Shown: positions 26,801-38,194 of the stretch, one piece after another
Position numbering within the stretch: the first letter of the stretch is position 1
Layout: every line of letters starts with the position of its first letter
Assembly (NCBI GenBank): GCA_038502055.1
Contig: JAXRKN010000033.1
Coordinates: forward strand, 186,001 to 250,000
Direction of reading: 5' to 3'
Source: Tanytarsus gracilentus
Taxonomy: Eukaryota; Arthropoda; Insecta; Diptera; Chironomidae
DNA length: 64,000 nt
Notes under the pieces: model-generated
What the model was told of the DNA's origin: nothing
Seen by the model: the letters and a program-made list of their open reading frames with translations, nothing else
The model's database searches: none
Made by a program: the position numbers and the translations under genes

Positions 26801-29800
26801 GCTTTCAATATCGTCGACTTTAGTGTGTAAACACCACAAACTTTCTCTCACATCTGCACATTTTCACCTCAATAAGACTCACATATACGCTGATATCCCT
26901 TGCGGGCACTGATTGATTCAATATTAATTGATTCTCTTCGATATCTTTCGCTCTTAAAAGCGAGAATAAATTTTTAATTTCCCGAATATGTGAAATTAAT
27001 TTTTTACTCTTGTGTTGAAAATGCTGCGGGGATTTTTTTATTCGATGATCATAAAAATCACAAAGTAAATTTTAGCACAATCTGCAACATTTTATTAACT
27101 CTCACACTGACTCGGGCAGGTAGAAAGGATTGAAATATTATTTTAACCCAAATATTCTCGCAAATAAATCTCATTTGAATTTATTTCACTTTTTGTGGAC
27201 CTTTTCACATCGGATTGCGAAGGGAGGTTTTGGAAATTTATGAATTGTTTGCATGAGTAGCACCGCATGATTAACTACATATTTTTGACCTCCATAAACA
27301 ACGTTATTCACACCAATCCGCAATGATTTCACTTTTCACGGACTTTCCTTTACGTGACGCAAAAGCTCACAATCTGACACATGTGTGTGACTTTCACTTC
27401 TAATTCCTCGTGATGGATTTTCAGCCGAGAAAAAAAAGTTAAGTGAGGACATTAAAGTTGTTGAGAAAATTCATTTTGAGAAGATTTTTGATTTCACTTC
27501 CGATTGCCGTGAGATTTGAATGAGAACTGACAGACTGACTGGAATCAGTGGCACATTTCTATGCACTCACTAAAATATTTTATTTTTTGGAGACTTTAAT
27601 GTGCGCATGTGGGTTTTTGGAAGTCGGCATTTCCCCTCAAATGAGTGGAAAATGAACTCGTGCTTATCACATAATTATTTACCTCTAAAACCCCTTTAGC
27701 TATTTTTGTGGTCAAACATTACTTTTACTCCATAACGTTTATAATATGCTCGATGTATATTTCATTAATAATGAATTAATTTTCATTTTATAGAGTGGGT
27801 AATAATGTTGAAGAGAAAAGGTATAAAAGTGAGATTTAAGGGGGTGACAGATGACATTATTTTGTGATGTATTAAATTTTTCAAAGAAACAAATTTGTGA
27901 TTTAAAAAAATATAAAATTTAGTAGTTTTTTAAACACACAGCTTTAATTTAATTTTTACATTTTTAGGTAGAAAACGTTAGAAAGCAGATAAACTTAATT
28001 TTTAACTTATCCAACCCCTTTAACCAAATTTAACCGTCGAGAGCGATTTTTGAAGGTAAATACGAACGAGTTTTGGGTTTTCATCGTACATTTATATTTA
28101 CTTAATTAATTATTTAAAAGCTTTTCAACGATTGTGGACATGGAAAAGTTTTATCTGAACATTACAGATTTTATGAAAATGGTTTTAAATTCAAGAAGTG
28201 GCTAAGGAAAAATCTATGCTATTTCTAAGAAAAATCAGCATTCATAAAATTTTAAAGTAATTTAGAAAAATCTTTGCCTCATCTTGATTTTTTGCATCGC
28301 ATCTTGTTTCTATTTAAAAGAAAATTACTCCAATAATAATTGCTCTGATGAGTTCTCATCTTTATTTTAATTAACATTTCCACAAAACTGTTCACCATCT
28401 TAAATGAGAATTTTCATTTTTTCACTCGAAAGCGCATTTAAAAAGGTGTTAATGATGTTAAAACATTTAACAGGAAACTGGAGGAATTAATTTGAAATTT
28501 TTCCGGAAAGAATTATTCATGCTCAGTGAAAGTTTCTCATTTATTCTCATTTAAGAAACAGAACGAAATAAATTAGATGATGGAAATGTTTGAGGATTGT
28601 AATTTTGTAATTGCCTTCAGGTTGAGATCACAATTATGTTATTTAGTTCAATGATTTGAAATGCTATTAAACTTGTACATTGAGATAACATCTTGAGGAC
28701 ATTAGTATTGTGTCTAACGAAATTTATTATTTGACAAAAAAAAAGTAATTTAGTAAAAAAATTATTTTAAATTAAATTTCAAATTAGTTTTTGAAACCAT
28801 CCTTAACTTTATAAATTGTGAGTGCATTATAAAATTTTCATTTAATTAAAACCTCAATTAGCATTCAGTTGATATTTGATGAAAACTCGACATGTTCTCA
28901 TGTAATCCACAACTGCATTATTCTGGAGAAATAATCAACGACAATATTTATAATTGATGCACTTAGCATGCACAACAATTTCTTCCTTAATTACGCTCGA
29001 CACTATACATGCATGCAGAAATGCAAAGAGTGTTTCACGTAGATGTATAATAAAATTATTTAGTAATGAACATAATCTCGAGCATGTTCAATGCTGACTG
29101 CGGCTACACTTAAAGTCCTCCTCATAAATTAAATTATTAATTAAACAAATGAACAGCCAAATAATTATGCATAATCATGATTTATTGTCGCTTCAACGCC
29201 ACGCACTTACGTGTATGGAATTAGTGCGTGAAAATTTTGGCGAATTATTAATACACACAGCAGTTTATGCATGCATGCGTCTCTCTTTGTGTTAATTACT
29301 ATGGACATTGTTAATGATGGTTGTTGAGAGCAGCATGAAAAGAGAGAGATCTGAATTGAATTCCCATCGCAACTGCAAAAGTTATAATTATCGATCATCA
29401 TTATGAATTGAGTGTTGTGCTTCAGCAAATCCACTTCAATCAACGGGAGAGTAATTGGTGCTTCGACAGCATCCGCTAAAGTGAGCAAAAGCTCAAATTC
29501 AATTACATTCACTAAAATATTCATTTGAATTAGTTATATTGCCTGTGATTGAACACCACCTGCATAATAATGAATGTCTTTCGGATGTTTTATATCAAAT
29601 CTGATCAAAAAACAGTGGGCGGGGATGGAATTGGATGGTAATATTTTAAAAAGTTAAGTTGAAAAAATTAAAAATATTTTTTAAATCTTCAAAAGTTTCA
29701 TCCCTTGGATTTTGACGATATTAATCAAATTTCTTCTTCTTACACTCTCCAAATATTTACTTTTATAATTGGGGTAGATTTCATGAGCGTCACGATCAGC

Positions 29801-31796
29801 TTTTGCTACAAATTCAATACTTATTATAGCATAAATTTCTAGTGAATTTCCCAGAAGGGACTTGCTAAGTTAATAATTCATATTTCACTTACTTATACCA
29901 ATTTTTCATGCACACGACATGACTTTACTTTTCTAAATTAATTTTGATTTATTCATAAGCTGGTGACAAATATGAACTCTCAGATTTTTTCGTGTCTCAT
30001 CGTTCAAATGTTGATTAATTAAATTTCTTTTGATGTAACTTCTGCTCTAATTCTTATGGGGGATGGAACGTGATCAACTTGCTGTTTCTTGTTAATAGAA
30101 ATTTGTTCAGATGATGAAAAAAATACTGTTTACGTTAGTGATAGGCATCGTAATTTTAGTTAATTAAATCAGACTTTCGGAGAAAAAAATAGTTGCTAAT
30201 TAGCATCCTCATGAGGGTCGAAGCTTTAGCCTATGGCTGAGTTTTAATTATAGTAAAAAATTATTTTGAAATTAGCTTTAAAAAAACATATTTTTAGAAT
30301 GAATTTTGTAGCAAAATGATTTAAAGCTATCTGAAAATTAAACCACTCAAAAATTAAGTAATTATTTGCTCTAATTTATTATTATAAATTTCACATAATT
30401 ATTTATCGACTCATAGTTCCAATATTAACAATAAATCAGATAAAAATTCAATATCGACGCTAGAAATTATTTACAATCAATTACAGTACAGCCTAATGAA
30501 TATGAAAGTCATATTTAGACCAAAATAAGTTCATTGTGGGATTTAGTAATAAATTTAATCTAATTTATTGTGCTTCATCAAATATCGAAGCCCATCACAA
30601 CTAATAAATCGTTAAGTGATCGATATTTAAGCAGCTTTTAAGCTGTATAATTTTTCCATGCCTTTAGATGCGAAGAGGGTAGAACGATTCAATGGGAGCT
30701 AAGTATCTTATGGAAGTAATAAATTACGATAAACAATCACTTGAAAGTTTCTTCTTTCATTCTTTTCCTGTGCGAGAGCAACTTCAGTAAATTACCGAGT
30801 GATGAAATTGAGACGAGATGAGAAAGTTACAGAGGAAATTTTAAAAATTAATCTGATTTTTATATTTTTTAGAATTGAAAATTTTAAGCATAAAAAATTC
30901 ATTTAATTATAACTTTTTCTAAAAACTACTGTCCCTCCCTTGCATCGTTTCCCTCACAAAAGAAACTTTAATAATTTCCCTCAATTTCTTTGCACATTTA
31001 CACTTTTTCTTTTTTTACGACCTCTTGTCCGTGCTTATAAAAATTTCACATCATCTCTCGAAATAAAAAAAATTTCAGTAAAAAAGAAAAAGCAATTCAG
31101 TGTTTAATGAGCCAATTTAATAAAGTGAGCATTCATAAACTGACGATTTTAGATGTATTTGATTGCGTGCTATTTCGCTTACAAACTTTTAAGGTGATTT
31201 TTTTAACTTTCAAGTAATAATTTAATAATGTTAGTTGATTAAAAGTTTTATGGAAAGTTAAATAAAAAATTTATTTTAAAGTTTTAAAAATATTTTTATT
31301 CCTACATTAAAAATCATTTAATTTAAATCAACAAGAGATTTCACTACAGTCAAAGGATGGAAAATAAGCAACAATTAAATTGGATACAACGCAAAATTTT
31401 AAAAGCCAAGATTTAGTTTAAAAATTGCGAATTTTCCAATCAATGAATGACTGTAATTTACTTAAGAAATCTCAAAAAATCATTAAAGTAAAAATAATAC
31501 ATTGATCAAAAAACCACATTAACTCATAACTTTTATAACTACTTAAATACTTATAGAGCTTTACAAAAAGTGCAAAAAAATTCATTGTTTGCTTCATTCT
31601 ATTTTAAGCATTATACAAAAAAGGACAAAGGAACAACAATGACTTGTTATTAAAAGAGCTTAACTAAACGATGATGCCCTCGAGATGGTCGGTTGTTTTT
31701 AAAGAACATTCGCAAAAAAAAACTTCGATTGCCGATGAAAACATATCCATGGTAATCCTGACCCTCTCTCCATTGTCCTCTCAAAAATAAAACATC
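23827..31796. other. Gene-poor sequence downstream of the ABC transporter gene
   Basis: About 8 kb with no supported gene. Its right end must hold the 3' UTR of the minus-strand ABC transporter; I did not find a convincingly close poly(A) signal. The part around 28.86-29.53 kb is less uniformly AT-rich and contains homeodomain-like sites (listed separately). Confidence 0.55.
29164..29175. promoter_or_regulatory. 12-bp perfect palindrome ATTATGCATAAT (POU/octamer-like)
   Basis: The sequence reads the same on both strands and contains TATGCATA with flanking AAT half-sites, similar to palindromic octamer sites bound by POU-homeodomain proteins. It sits among several ATTAATT/TAATTA motifs in a stretch that looks less random than its surroundings. 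Regulatory function is inference only. Confidence 0.25.
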
Positions 31797-34700
31797 CTAA
31801 CCCTTCTTAAATTTCAACAGCAAAATACTGATTGTGAGAAAGATGAGAATCCAAATGCCAGTGGATGCAAAGCCGATGTAGACATTTGGATTTTCAATCT
31901 GCCATCCTCGTTGAAGGATCGAACGCAATGACTCAGTTGATTTTGTTAAGGGTAGAAATAATGCGGGTACTTTGAGTAACGGGTGCATGCCCTCAATGGG
32001 CCAGATAATTCCGCATAACATGATTAATGGCAAGAATGAGCCTAAAGCCATGTACGTTGCCGATCGTTCGTTATCGACAGCACATGATATTACAAAACCT
32101 TTACAAGATGAAAAAGTTATAAAGTTATAGAATACATCTCAAAATACGTCCGATGCAAGCTTACCAAAGCACATGCCACACAATCCAGTCTCGAGTACAA
32201 GTAAAACAACCCAAAGCAATTCGCCCCTCAACGTCAACTCAAACACAGAGAAGCTAAATATGAGCACTAAGGTTGTCTGGAAGCACATGACGCACCATTG
32301 GGTCACCACGTGGGAAAATAAAATTTCCACACCCGTCACGCCAGACACCAAGCAACGTTCCAAAATTCCCTCATTGCGTTCTATCAACATGGCACCACTT
32401 GTGAGAGCGACAGACAAGAAGAAAATTATACTGAAAAGATAAAAAAGTTTTTTAAAAAAAGTAAACAAGAAGAAATTCTTTCAACCCACGTTAATTGTAC
32501 GCCAGGCGCAGCGAAATCGGTAAAGTTTGGAATTCGATCGCCATAAATTGGCTTATTCCACGATATTGGAATTTTACCCACACCGGGATTTATGTCGCAA
32601 TCCTTTAATATGTCCTCGATAAAGTCAAAATAAGCGTATTGAATGTCCCGGTAGAGAAGCGTGCCGATTTGCTGATCTGTAAAGAGAGACATAAAATGTA
32701 AATTCTATCAATCCAAATGTAAATTTGCTTACTCGACATATCGAGTTGAACATCTAGCGTCGCTGACTCAACGACATAGTCCTCGGCATTTTGTCCGTAC
32801 TCAGTTCGTTCCACAAGCGATTCGGAATAATTGTGCGAAAATACCAATGATCCCCAAGCTTTGCCGAGACGCACAACTTCAGCCGCTTCTTGGTCGTTCT
32901 CGTAGAATTTCTGCATACGAAGATTTTTAGAATTTTGTTATCACACGCGACATTATCATGTAAATTGAAAATGTAAAACCTACCACTGTGACACTCCGAT
33001 TCTTTAAGAATTCGAGATAACGACAGCTCAGCATCGTATAATTGCAACCTCTGTAAATGGGACAATTTTGTTCTGCCAAGAGGGAATCTGACAATTCATG
33101 ATTTGCGACCGCAATTGATAAGCCGGTGGGATCGTGTCCGATAGCCAAGCAAAAGAGGATTATTTGAGCAACAGGAAGTCCAATAACGAAAGCCATGACG
33201 CTGTTAAAAATATTTAAATTTTATGTACACGTGTAAGTTTCTCAGATTGATATTAGGGGGGAATGAAATATGAGGAAATTATTTAGACTTAAGAAGGAAC
33301 CAGTGAGATAAGTTTTAGAGGAATTTAAAATCGCAATTTTTTCAAAAAAGCCCAATTTATAAAAAGCTTTCATAAAAGCTCATTTTAAAGAAAGCTTTAA
33401 GAAATTCTTCCAACAATTTCTCACTGGGAAAATTCTTTTATTTAAACCCTCTCAGATTTTATCATTTCAGTGACTGTCAACTTACCCAACATTACGCCAC
33501 ATCCACAAGAAGTTCTTCCATATGAGTGCCTTCATGTGATGACTCTGAAGGAAAGAAAAATTTTCCCAGCACGAGCTCTTGATGTCTTCGTTGGGTGGAA
33601 GTGGTGGCGCGATGATATGATGCGTCGGTACCATCAAATCAGGTCCGCGACTATGAAGTGAAATATTGTCGCCGAACTCACCAGAAATTTCGCCATGCTC
33701 ATCGTCGTGAGTTAAATCGAGACCCGCATTCTGTAATTAATTTTAATTAATTGATTTAATTTAATCTTTTTTCGCTTACATTAATTCCAGGAAGTTGGAC
33801 ACTCTCAATGACTTCTTTTGCGATCGACGACCTTCTTCGTTTGCCCATGTTTTGCATCACCGACAACTTGAGAAAAACATCTTCAAGTGACTCAGCATGA
33901 TATTTTTTCAGCAAATCTTCGGGCGATTCTTCCGCTAAAAATTTTCCGCCTCTCATCAAACCAATGCAATGTGCTTGCTTTGTCTCATCGATGTAATGTG
34001 TCGTAATGATAACGGTTGTTTTGCCGAATTTCGTTATTTCAACTAAATAATCCCAAATTGTTTGCCGAAGCACCGGATCGACTCCAACAGTTGGTCTGAA
34101 CAGATAAACATGAAATTGTGAGGATGAAAGCAAATTTGATTATCGCATCACACTTACTCATCTAATATCAACAGTTCCGGTTGATGGACGAGCGCAGCAG
34201 CTAAGCTTACTCGTCGAGACTGACCTCCCGATAAATTTTTAACGAACCTATAATGCAAGCGTTTGAGCAAATTTCAAGGGAAAAAAACAAGCGCGTGTTA
34301 AAATTACCGCGAAGCGTTTGGCAATTGAAGCATTTTAAGTAGAAAATCAGTTTTCTCATCGACTTCGTCTGTCGTCATGCCGTAAATCCATCCGAAATAA
34401 ATCAACGTCTCTCGAATGGTGAATTCACCGTAGAGTGCCAACTCTTGTGGCATGTATCCTATTCGCGGTCCCGGCACTCCGCTTCCTCTCGATCCAGGGC
34501 GACCGCCCAACACCCAAATTTCGCCAGAATTAAGTCTTCGTCTGCCAACGATACACGACAGTAGCGTTGTCTTACCACAGCCTAAAAATATATTTTTTAT
34601 GATTATTATAAAGAACATGAAAAAGTTGAAGACCCTCGAGAGTATTTTTTATGTTTTCATGTTTTGATTTGAATTTTTTACGTCAACATGAAAGAAATTT

Positions 34701-37700
34701 GAATTTTTAACTTTAAAAATCGGTAAAAATCTTTTACTTTAAATGCAAAAAATTGCTATTGTATCAAACAAAAAACTTATCATAAAAAATATTTATTTTA
34801 GTAATTTTAAATTAACAAGCCAAAATTTTAATCACATGATTATGACACTTTAAAATTTCACAAATTTATATTTGAAACAAAAAACTGAACAAATTAATTG
34901 TGACACAATAAAATGTCGAAAAATTTCAAAATTTCCAAATTCAGTCGAACATAATTTTTATGTATTTTTAACAATATCTACCAACCTGATGCACCGAGTA
35001 AACCATAACTGCAAAAAAAGAGAGAGAAATAATTATAAATTAATAGGTTTGCATTAAATATTAATTATCTTTCATCCGAATGATCATTGAATCATCATCA
35101 GAGAGTAAAAAGTGTTGTTAATTGGTAGACAGAGCCATTAATTGCAGAAAAAAAGCGTCAGCCATGAATTTTTAAATTGTAACTTTTGTGATGAAATAAA
35201 TTGATTAATTAATGTCATAATGTAGCAGCGATGAAGGTGAATTATTGTCTTTGCTTTATCGAGTGACCCTACACCTCAAATAGGTGCTTGATTGCAAGGA
35301 AAGTCACGCTTAATTATCATCAAATCCTTGTTTTACTATTGAAATTAATTTTCATTTTTAATTTATGAACACGAGAGCAAGTGCTTAAAGTTGCAAGTAA
35401 ATTACTCGACAAAAGCTCTCATTTTTTAACGCAGCAATAAATCTAGGGGTGGAACTGATTTTAAAGAAGTAAATGTAGTCAGTGTACGTCGTTGTACGTG
35501 GGTGTACGCGAGTGTACGTGGGTGTACGTGAGTGTACGTGGGTTACGTCAGTGTACGTGGGTGTACGTCAGTGTACGTCAGTGCACTTAATTATTTTTTA
35601 ATAACTTAAATTTAAATTTGTATAATAATAAAAATATTTTATAAAATCTAAAAGTTATTAAAATATTTAAAGACATTACAAAAGTTTAAGTTAATTTTTA
35701 TTTAAAAATTTTTTATAAAACTTAAAATTCGCTTGGAATTAAAATTTAATTGGGTCTTTTCATTTTGTGGGTTATAATTTTAAAAAATATTTGTTTTTTT
35801 TGTAATTTTGTAAATTTCTGTTATTAAAGAGGGGCTTTATTATTTAAATTCTTTATTCCTTAATTTTTTGTTTTGAATGAGTAAAAAAGTTTTGTAAAAA
35901 TAAATTAATGGATTTGTTGTTTGGAGGAAGGCTAAAATTTTGGAGTATATTATAAAAATGTTTGTTGGTTGGGCATTGATGAAATTTAAAAGGTCGTTTG
36001 TTTTATCGATATTTAATTTTTGAGCTTTAAAAACTGTTGAACTTTGTCGTTGTCTGTCTTTATTCATAAAAGGAAAAGCCTCAAAAAATATTTCGTTCTT
36101 TTTATAATTGGTGAATTTTCAAGTTTGGTGGTAGCTAATAAAATTTTAAATTTATTTATTAATTTTTTTGTAATTAAGCTATTTTCAAAATAGTTGTTTT
36201 ATGATTTTTGGGGCGGGTTTCAAAAAAAAGGGGATTAAAATGGGCAAAAAATTTTTTAGGTTAATGTAAAATATTTGAATGGGCTTTGTGTGTTGTTTTA
36301 ATTTTTTTGGGTTGGATCATTTTTTTTGTTGTAAAAAGGTGAAAAAGTTTTCAAATATTATGAAATGTTTGTTTTAAAGTTTAATATTATTTTATGCTTA
36401 AATAAATTATGGTTGTAAAAAAAATTCTTTTTTTTGTCTTTTTTTCATTTTATCTTTGTTAATTTTTTTAATTGCGCGTCAGTGTACGTGAGTGTACGTC
36501 AGTGTACGTCAGTGCACGTGGGTGTACGTCAGTGTACGTGGGTGTACGTGGGTGTACGTCAGTGTACGTCAGTTCACTTAAATTTTACTAGTTCTCATCC
36601 CTGGCAATAAATCAAGAAAAGTTGACAGTATTTATCTTTATTACTTCGGCACTGTGTGGGTGGTGTGAGGGTGTTTTTGTTATAAAAAATTGCATTGAGA
36701 AAATAAAATAAATTGTCTGGAGATTTTTTTAACAGGATTATATTTAATCTAAGATTAAATTTTTAATCTAATCTTATCTTAAATATTTAAATATATTTTA
36801 ACCCTCACAAGTATTATGAATTGCCTTATTTTACTGCCGCACGCTTTATTTTATGCTCACGTGCATATGATGATGTACTTCGTATCCTTACAATGTTCAT
36901 TGCTTCCGACTAAGCCTTTAAATTAATTACGAGAAAATCTCAGCATCATTCATTATGTGAAGAGTTTTCCTCTCTCAACCATCTAACGACTAAAAATACC
37001 GTACGGTCGACTTGCAAGAGTAATGACTGTGCTGATAATAACATTGAAAATCATCTCATGGCACAGAAAGACGAGAAAGGAGATATGAAGGTAGAAAAAA
37101 GACCGCAAAGAGTTGTTAAGAGTAATTTTCGAGGAGAATTGCGTCAATTAGAGAAAATGTAAAGAGAAAAGTCTTCGATAATTATCCACTTAAAAGTCTT
37201 ATCATCATGCAGAAACTGTGAAATGTGCCCGAAGGAAATAAATTTACTAAAAATTTGACAACTTTAATTTTTGTAGTCCTTAAAGGCTGAAATTTCAAGT
37301 AATTAAAGTGAAACTAAAAATAAAAATTAGGCTCTGGAAAAGTTCTCGTTTTATCACTCAATCACCTTTGACAAAAAGTTTTACGAAAGCTTAAGAAAAT
37401 TAAGAGGCGGAGACTTGAAAGAAGAAGAAAAAATTAACGGTCGAGTTTCGTATAAAAAGTCTATATAATTACACAAAATTAGAACAAGCGAGATTTTTCG
37501 GCATGGCAAATTATAAAAATGTAAAAAAGTTTTCTCATTAAAGCGATTACAAAAGTGTCCACAGATGGGCTCGTTTTCAGGGTGAGGACACTAAAATTTA
37601 AAAATATTTCAATGACATTTTTTAATTAATTTTAAAAAAAAAATTAAATTTACCGATAAAAAATTTATTGCCGGTGATCTCACGAAACTAAAAAACTTGT

Positions 37701-38176
37701 AATTTTAAATTGAGTAAAAAAGCAATTTCCCATCATCAACTAAAGTTCAAGTTCAACAAAGTTTTTAATGAAAATTATACTTTTTATGCACACAGTTCTT
37801 CCAACAAACTCGTGCACAAAATTTTTAATTTACTTAATAAGCTTTAAAGCTCACGAAGCTAAACCATGACAATTTTGCGATTATTTTAAACTTTTTCCCC
37901 CTTACCGACATTAACATGATCATTGAGATGTGCAATAAAAGTTAAAACTCACATGGCCCCTTTCGGTACTGTCATATTCAATCCGTCTAATATCACATTT
38001 GGGTTCTTTTTTGTGCCATAAATTTTATGTGCTCGCCTCACGCAAACGGCCTGTTGTCTCCTCGATGCCAACGTGGATGGTTGTGATGTGAACATTTTCC
38101 GGCGTGCTTTAAGGTCAATTACGTGGGAATTCATCTCGCTTTGCATCGGAGGCAAACCCTCGGTTTCGGCATCCAT
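31797..38176 (-). CDS. ABC transporter half-molecule, insect ABCH type (NBD-TMD), complete
   Basis: ATP-driven membrane exporter; ABCH proteins such as fly Snustorr move lipids to the insect surface barrier, but this substrate is unknown. Eleven exons join in phase: 38176-37953, 35008-34986, 34581-34308, 34247-34158, 34095-33780, 33730-33486, 33200-32984, 32910-32733, 32676-32490, 32430-32165, 32098-31797, giving 773 aa. Nucleotide-binding domain: Walker A GASGCGKT (80-87), Q-loop YMPQE (Q128), signature LSGGQ (179-183), Walker B LLILDE (to E204), D-loop PTVGVDP and H-loop TTHYIDE (H237). Then comes a membrane domain with about six segments: 392-412, 586-606, 626-648, 656-673, 689-708 and 746-768. 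Between the first two lies a large, probably extracellular loop with cysteines and N-glycosylation sequons (NYT, NRS, NYS). The motif LTSGAMLIERNEG is family-typical. A splice acceptor 18 bp before the ATG shows an upstream non-coding exon. No defects seen. ABCG membership is less likely, since the loop and the LMRGG/EESP region are ABCH-like. Confidence 0.94.
34986..35008 (-). other. 23-nt micro-exon of the ABC transporter
   Basis: Encodes YGLLGAS plus split codons at both ends. It is bounded by TTTTTTTGCAG (acceptor) and GTTGGT (donor). It is required: the preceding exon ends in VPKGA plus AT, the following one starts GC TGT GGT AAG, and only with this exon does the P-loop GASGCGKT read through. 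Flanking introns are 2.9 kb and about 0.4 kb. Confidence 0.93.
35481..35590. repeat. Left array of 10-bp tandem repeats (consensus RGTGTACGTS)
   Basis: About ten to eleven units such as AGTGTACGTG and GGTGTACGTC; one unit is 9 bp (GGTTACGTC). The array closes with AGTGCACTTA. It begins about 38 bp from the element's left end. Confidence 0.93.
36481..36580. repeat. Right array of 10-bp tandem repeats, same orientation
   Basis: Ten units of the same 10-mer, in the same orientation as the left array, ending in AGTTCACTTA, nearly the same closing unit as the left array. It stops about 24 bp from the element's right end. Confidence 0.93.
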
Positions 38177-38194
38177 GGTTAGGGGATTTGTTGT
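38177..38194 (-). other. Start of the ABC transporter 5' UTR in the first coding exon
   Basis: The minus strand reads CTTATCTTACAG followed by ACAACAAATCCCCTAACC and then the ATG. This is a good acceptor, so at least one non-coding exon and the promoter lie at higher coordinates. I could not locate them. Confidence 0.65.

Larger units (their letters stand above)
35435..36612. mobile_element. Non-autonomous hAT-like element, 1162 bp, with subterminal repeat arrays
   Basis: The element runs from 35443 to 36604 inside an ABC transporter intron. Its flanks are identical 8-bp direct repeats, CAATAAAT (35435-35442 and 36605-36612), the duplication length of hAT elements. The ends are imperfect inverted repeats: CTAGGGGTGGAACTG on the left and, read from the other strand, CCAGGGATGAGAACTAG on the right; similarity continues for about 30 bp. 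Just inside each end lies an array of about ten 10-bp units. The roughly 900-bp middle is extremely AT-rich and has no credible ORF, so no transposase is encoded. The perfect target duplication suggests a fairly recent insertion. Confidence 0.75.
35009..37952. other. First coding intron of the ABC transporter gene, 2.9 kb
   Basis: AT-rich intron containing the 1.16-kb hAT-like element at 35443-36604. The remainder (36613-37952) shows no gene or repeat I can name. Confidence 0.85.

Noticed and set aside
26604..26912. 102-codon ORF on the plus strand
   Set aside because: No domain or splice context, His/Phe/Lys-rich as expected from AT-rich random sequence, and no neighbouring exons.
29207..29524. 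105-codon minus-strand ORF and an opposite-strand 53-bp exon-like piece
   Set aside because: Both strands look open over the same bases and neither has a recognisable domain or partner exon; kept only as a possible regulatory island.
32139..32164. Read-through of the ABC exon past 32165 giving FGKLASDVF and a stop
   Set aside because: A good donor (GTAAGC) lies at the junction, and splicing to 32098 restores the conserved GFVISCAV membrane segment in phase.
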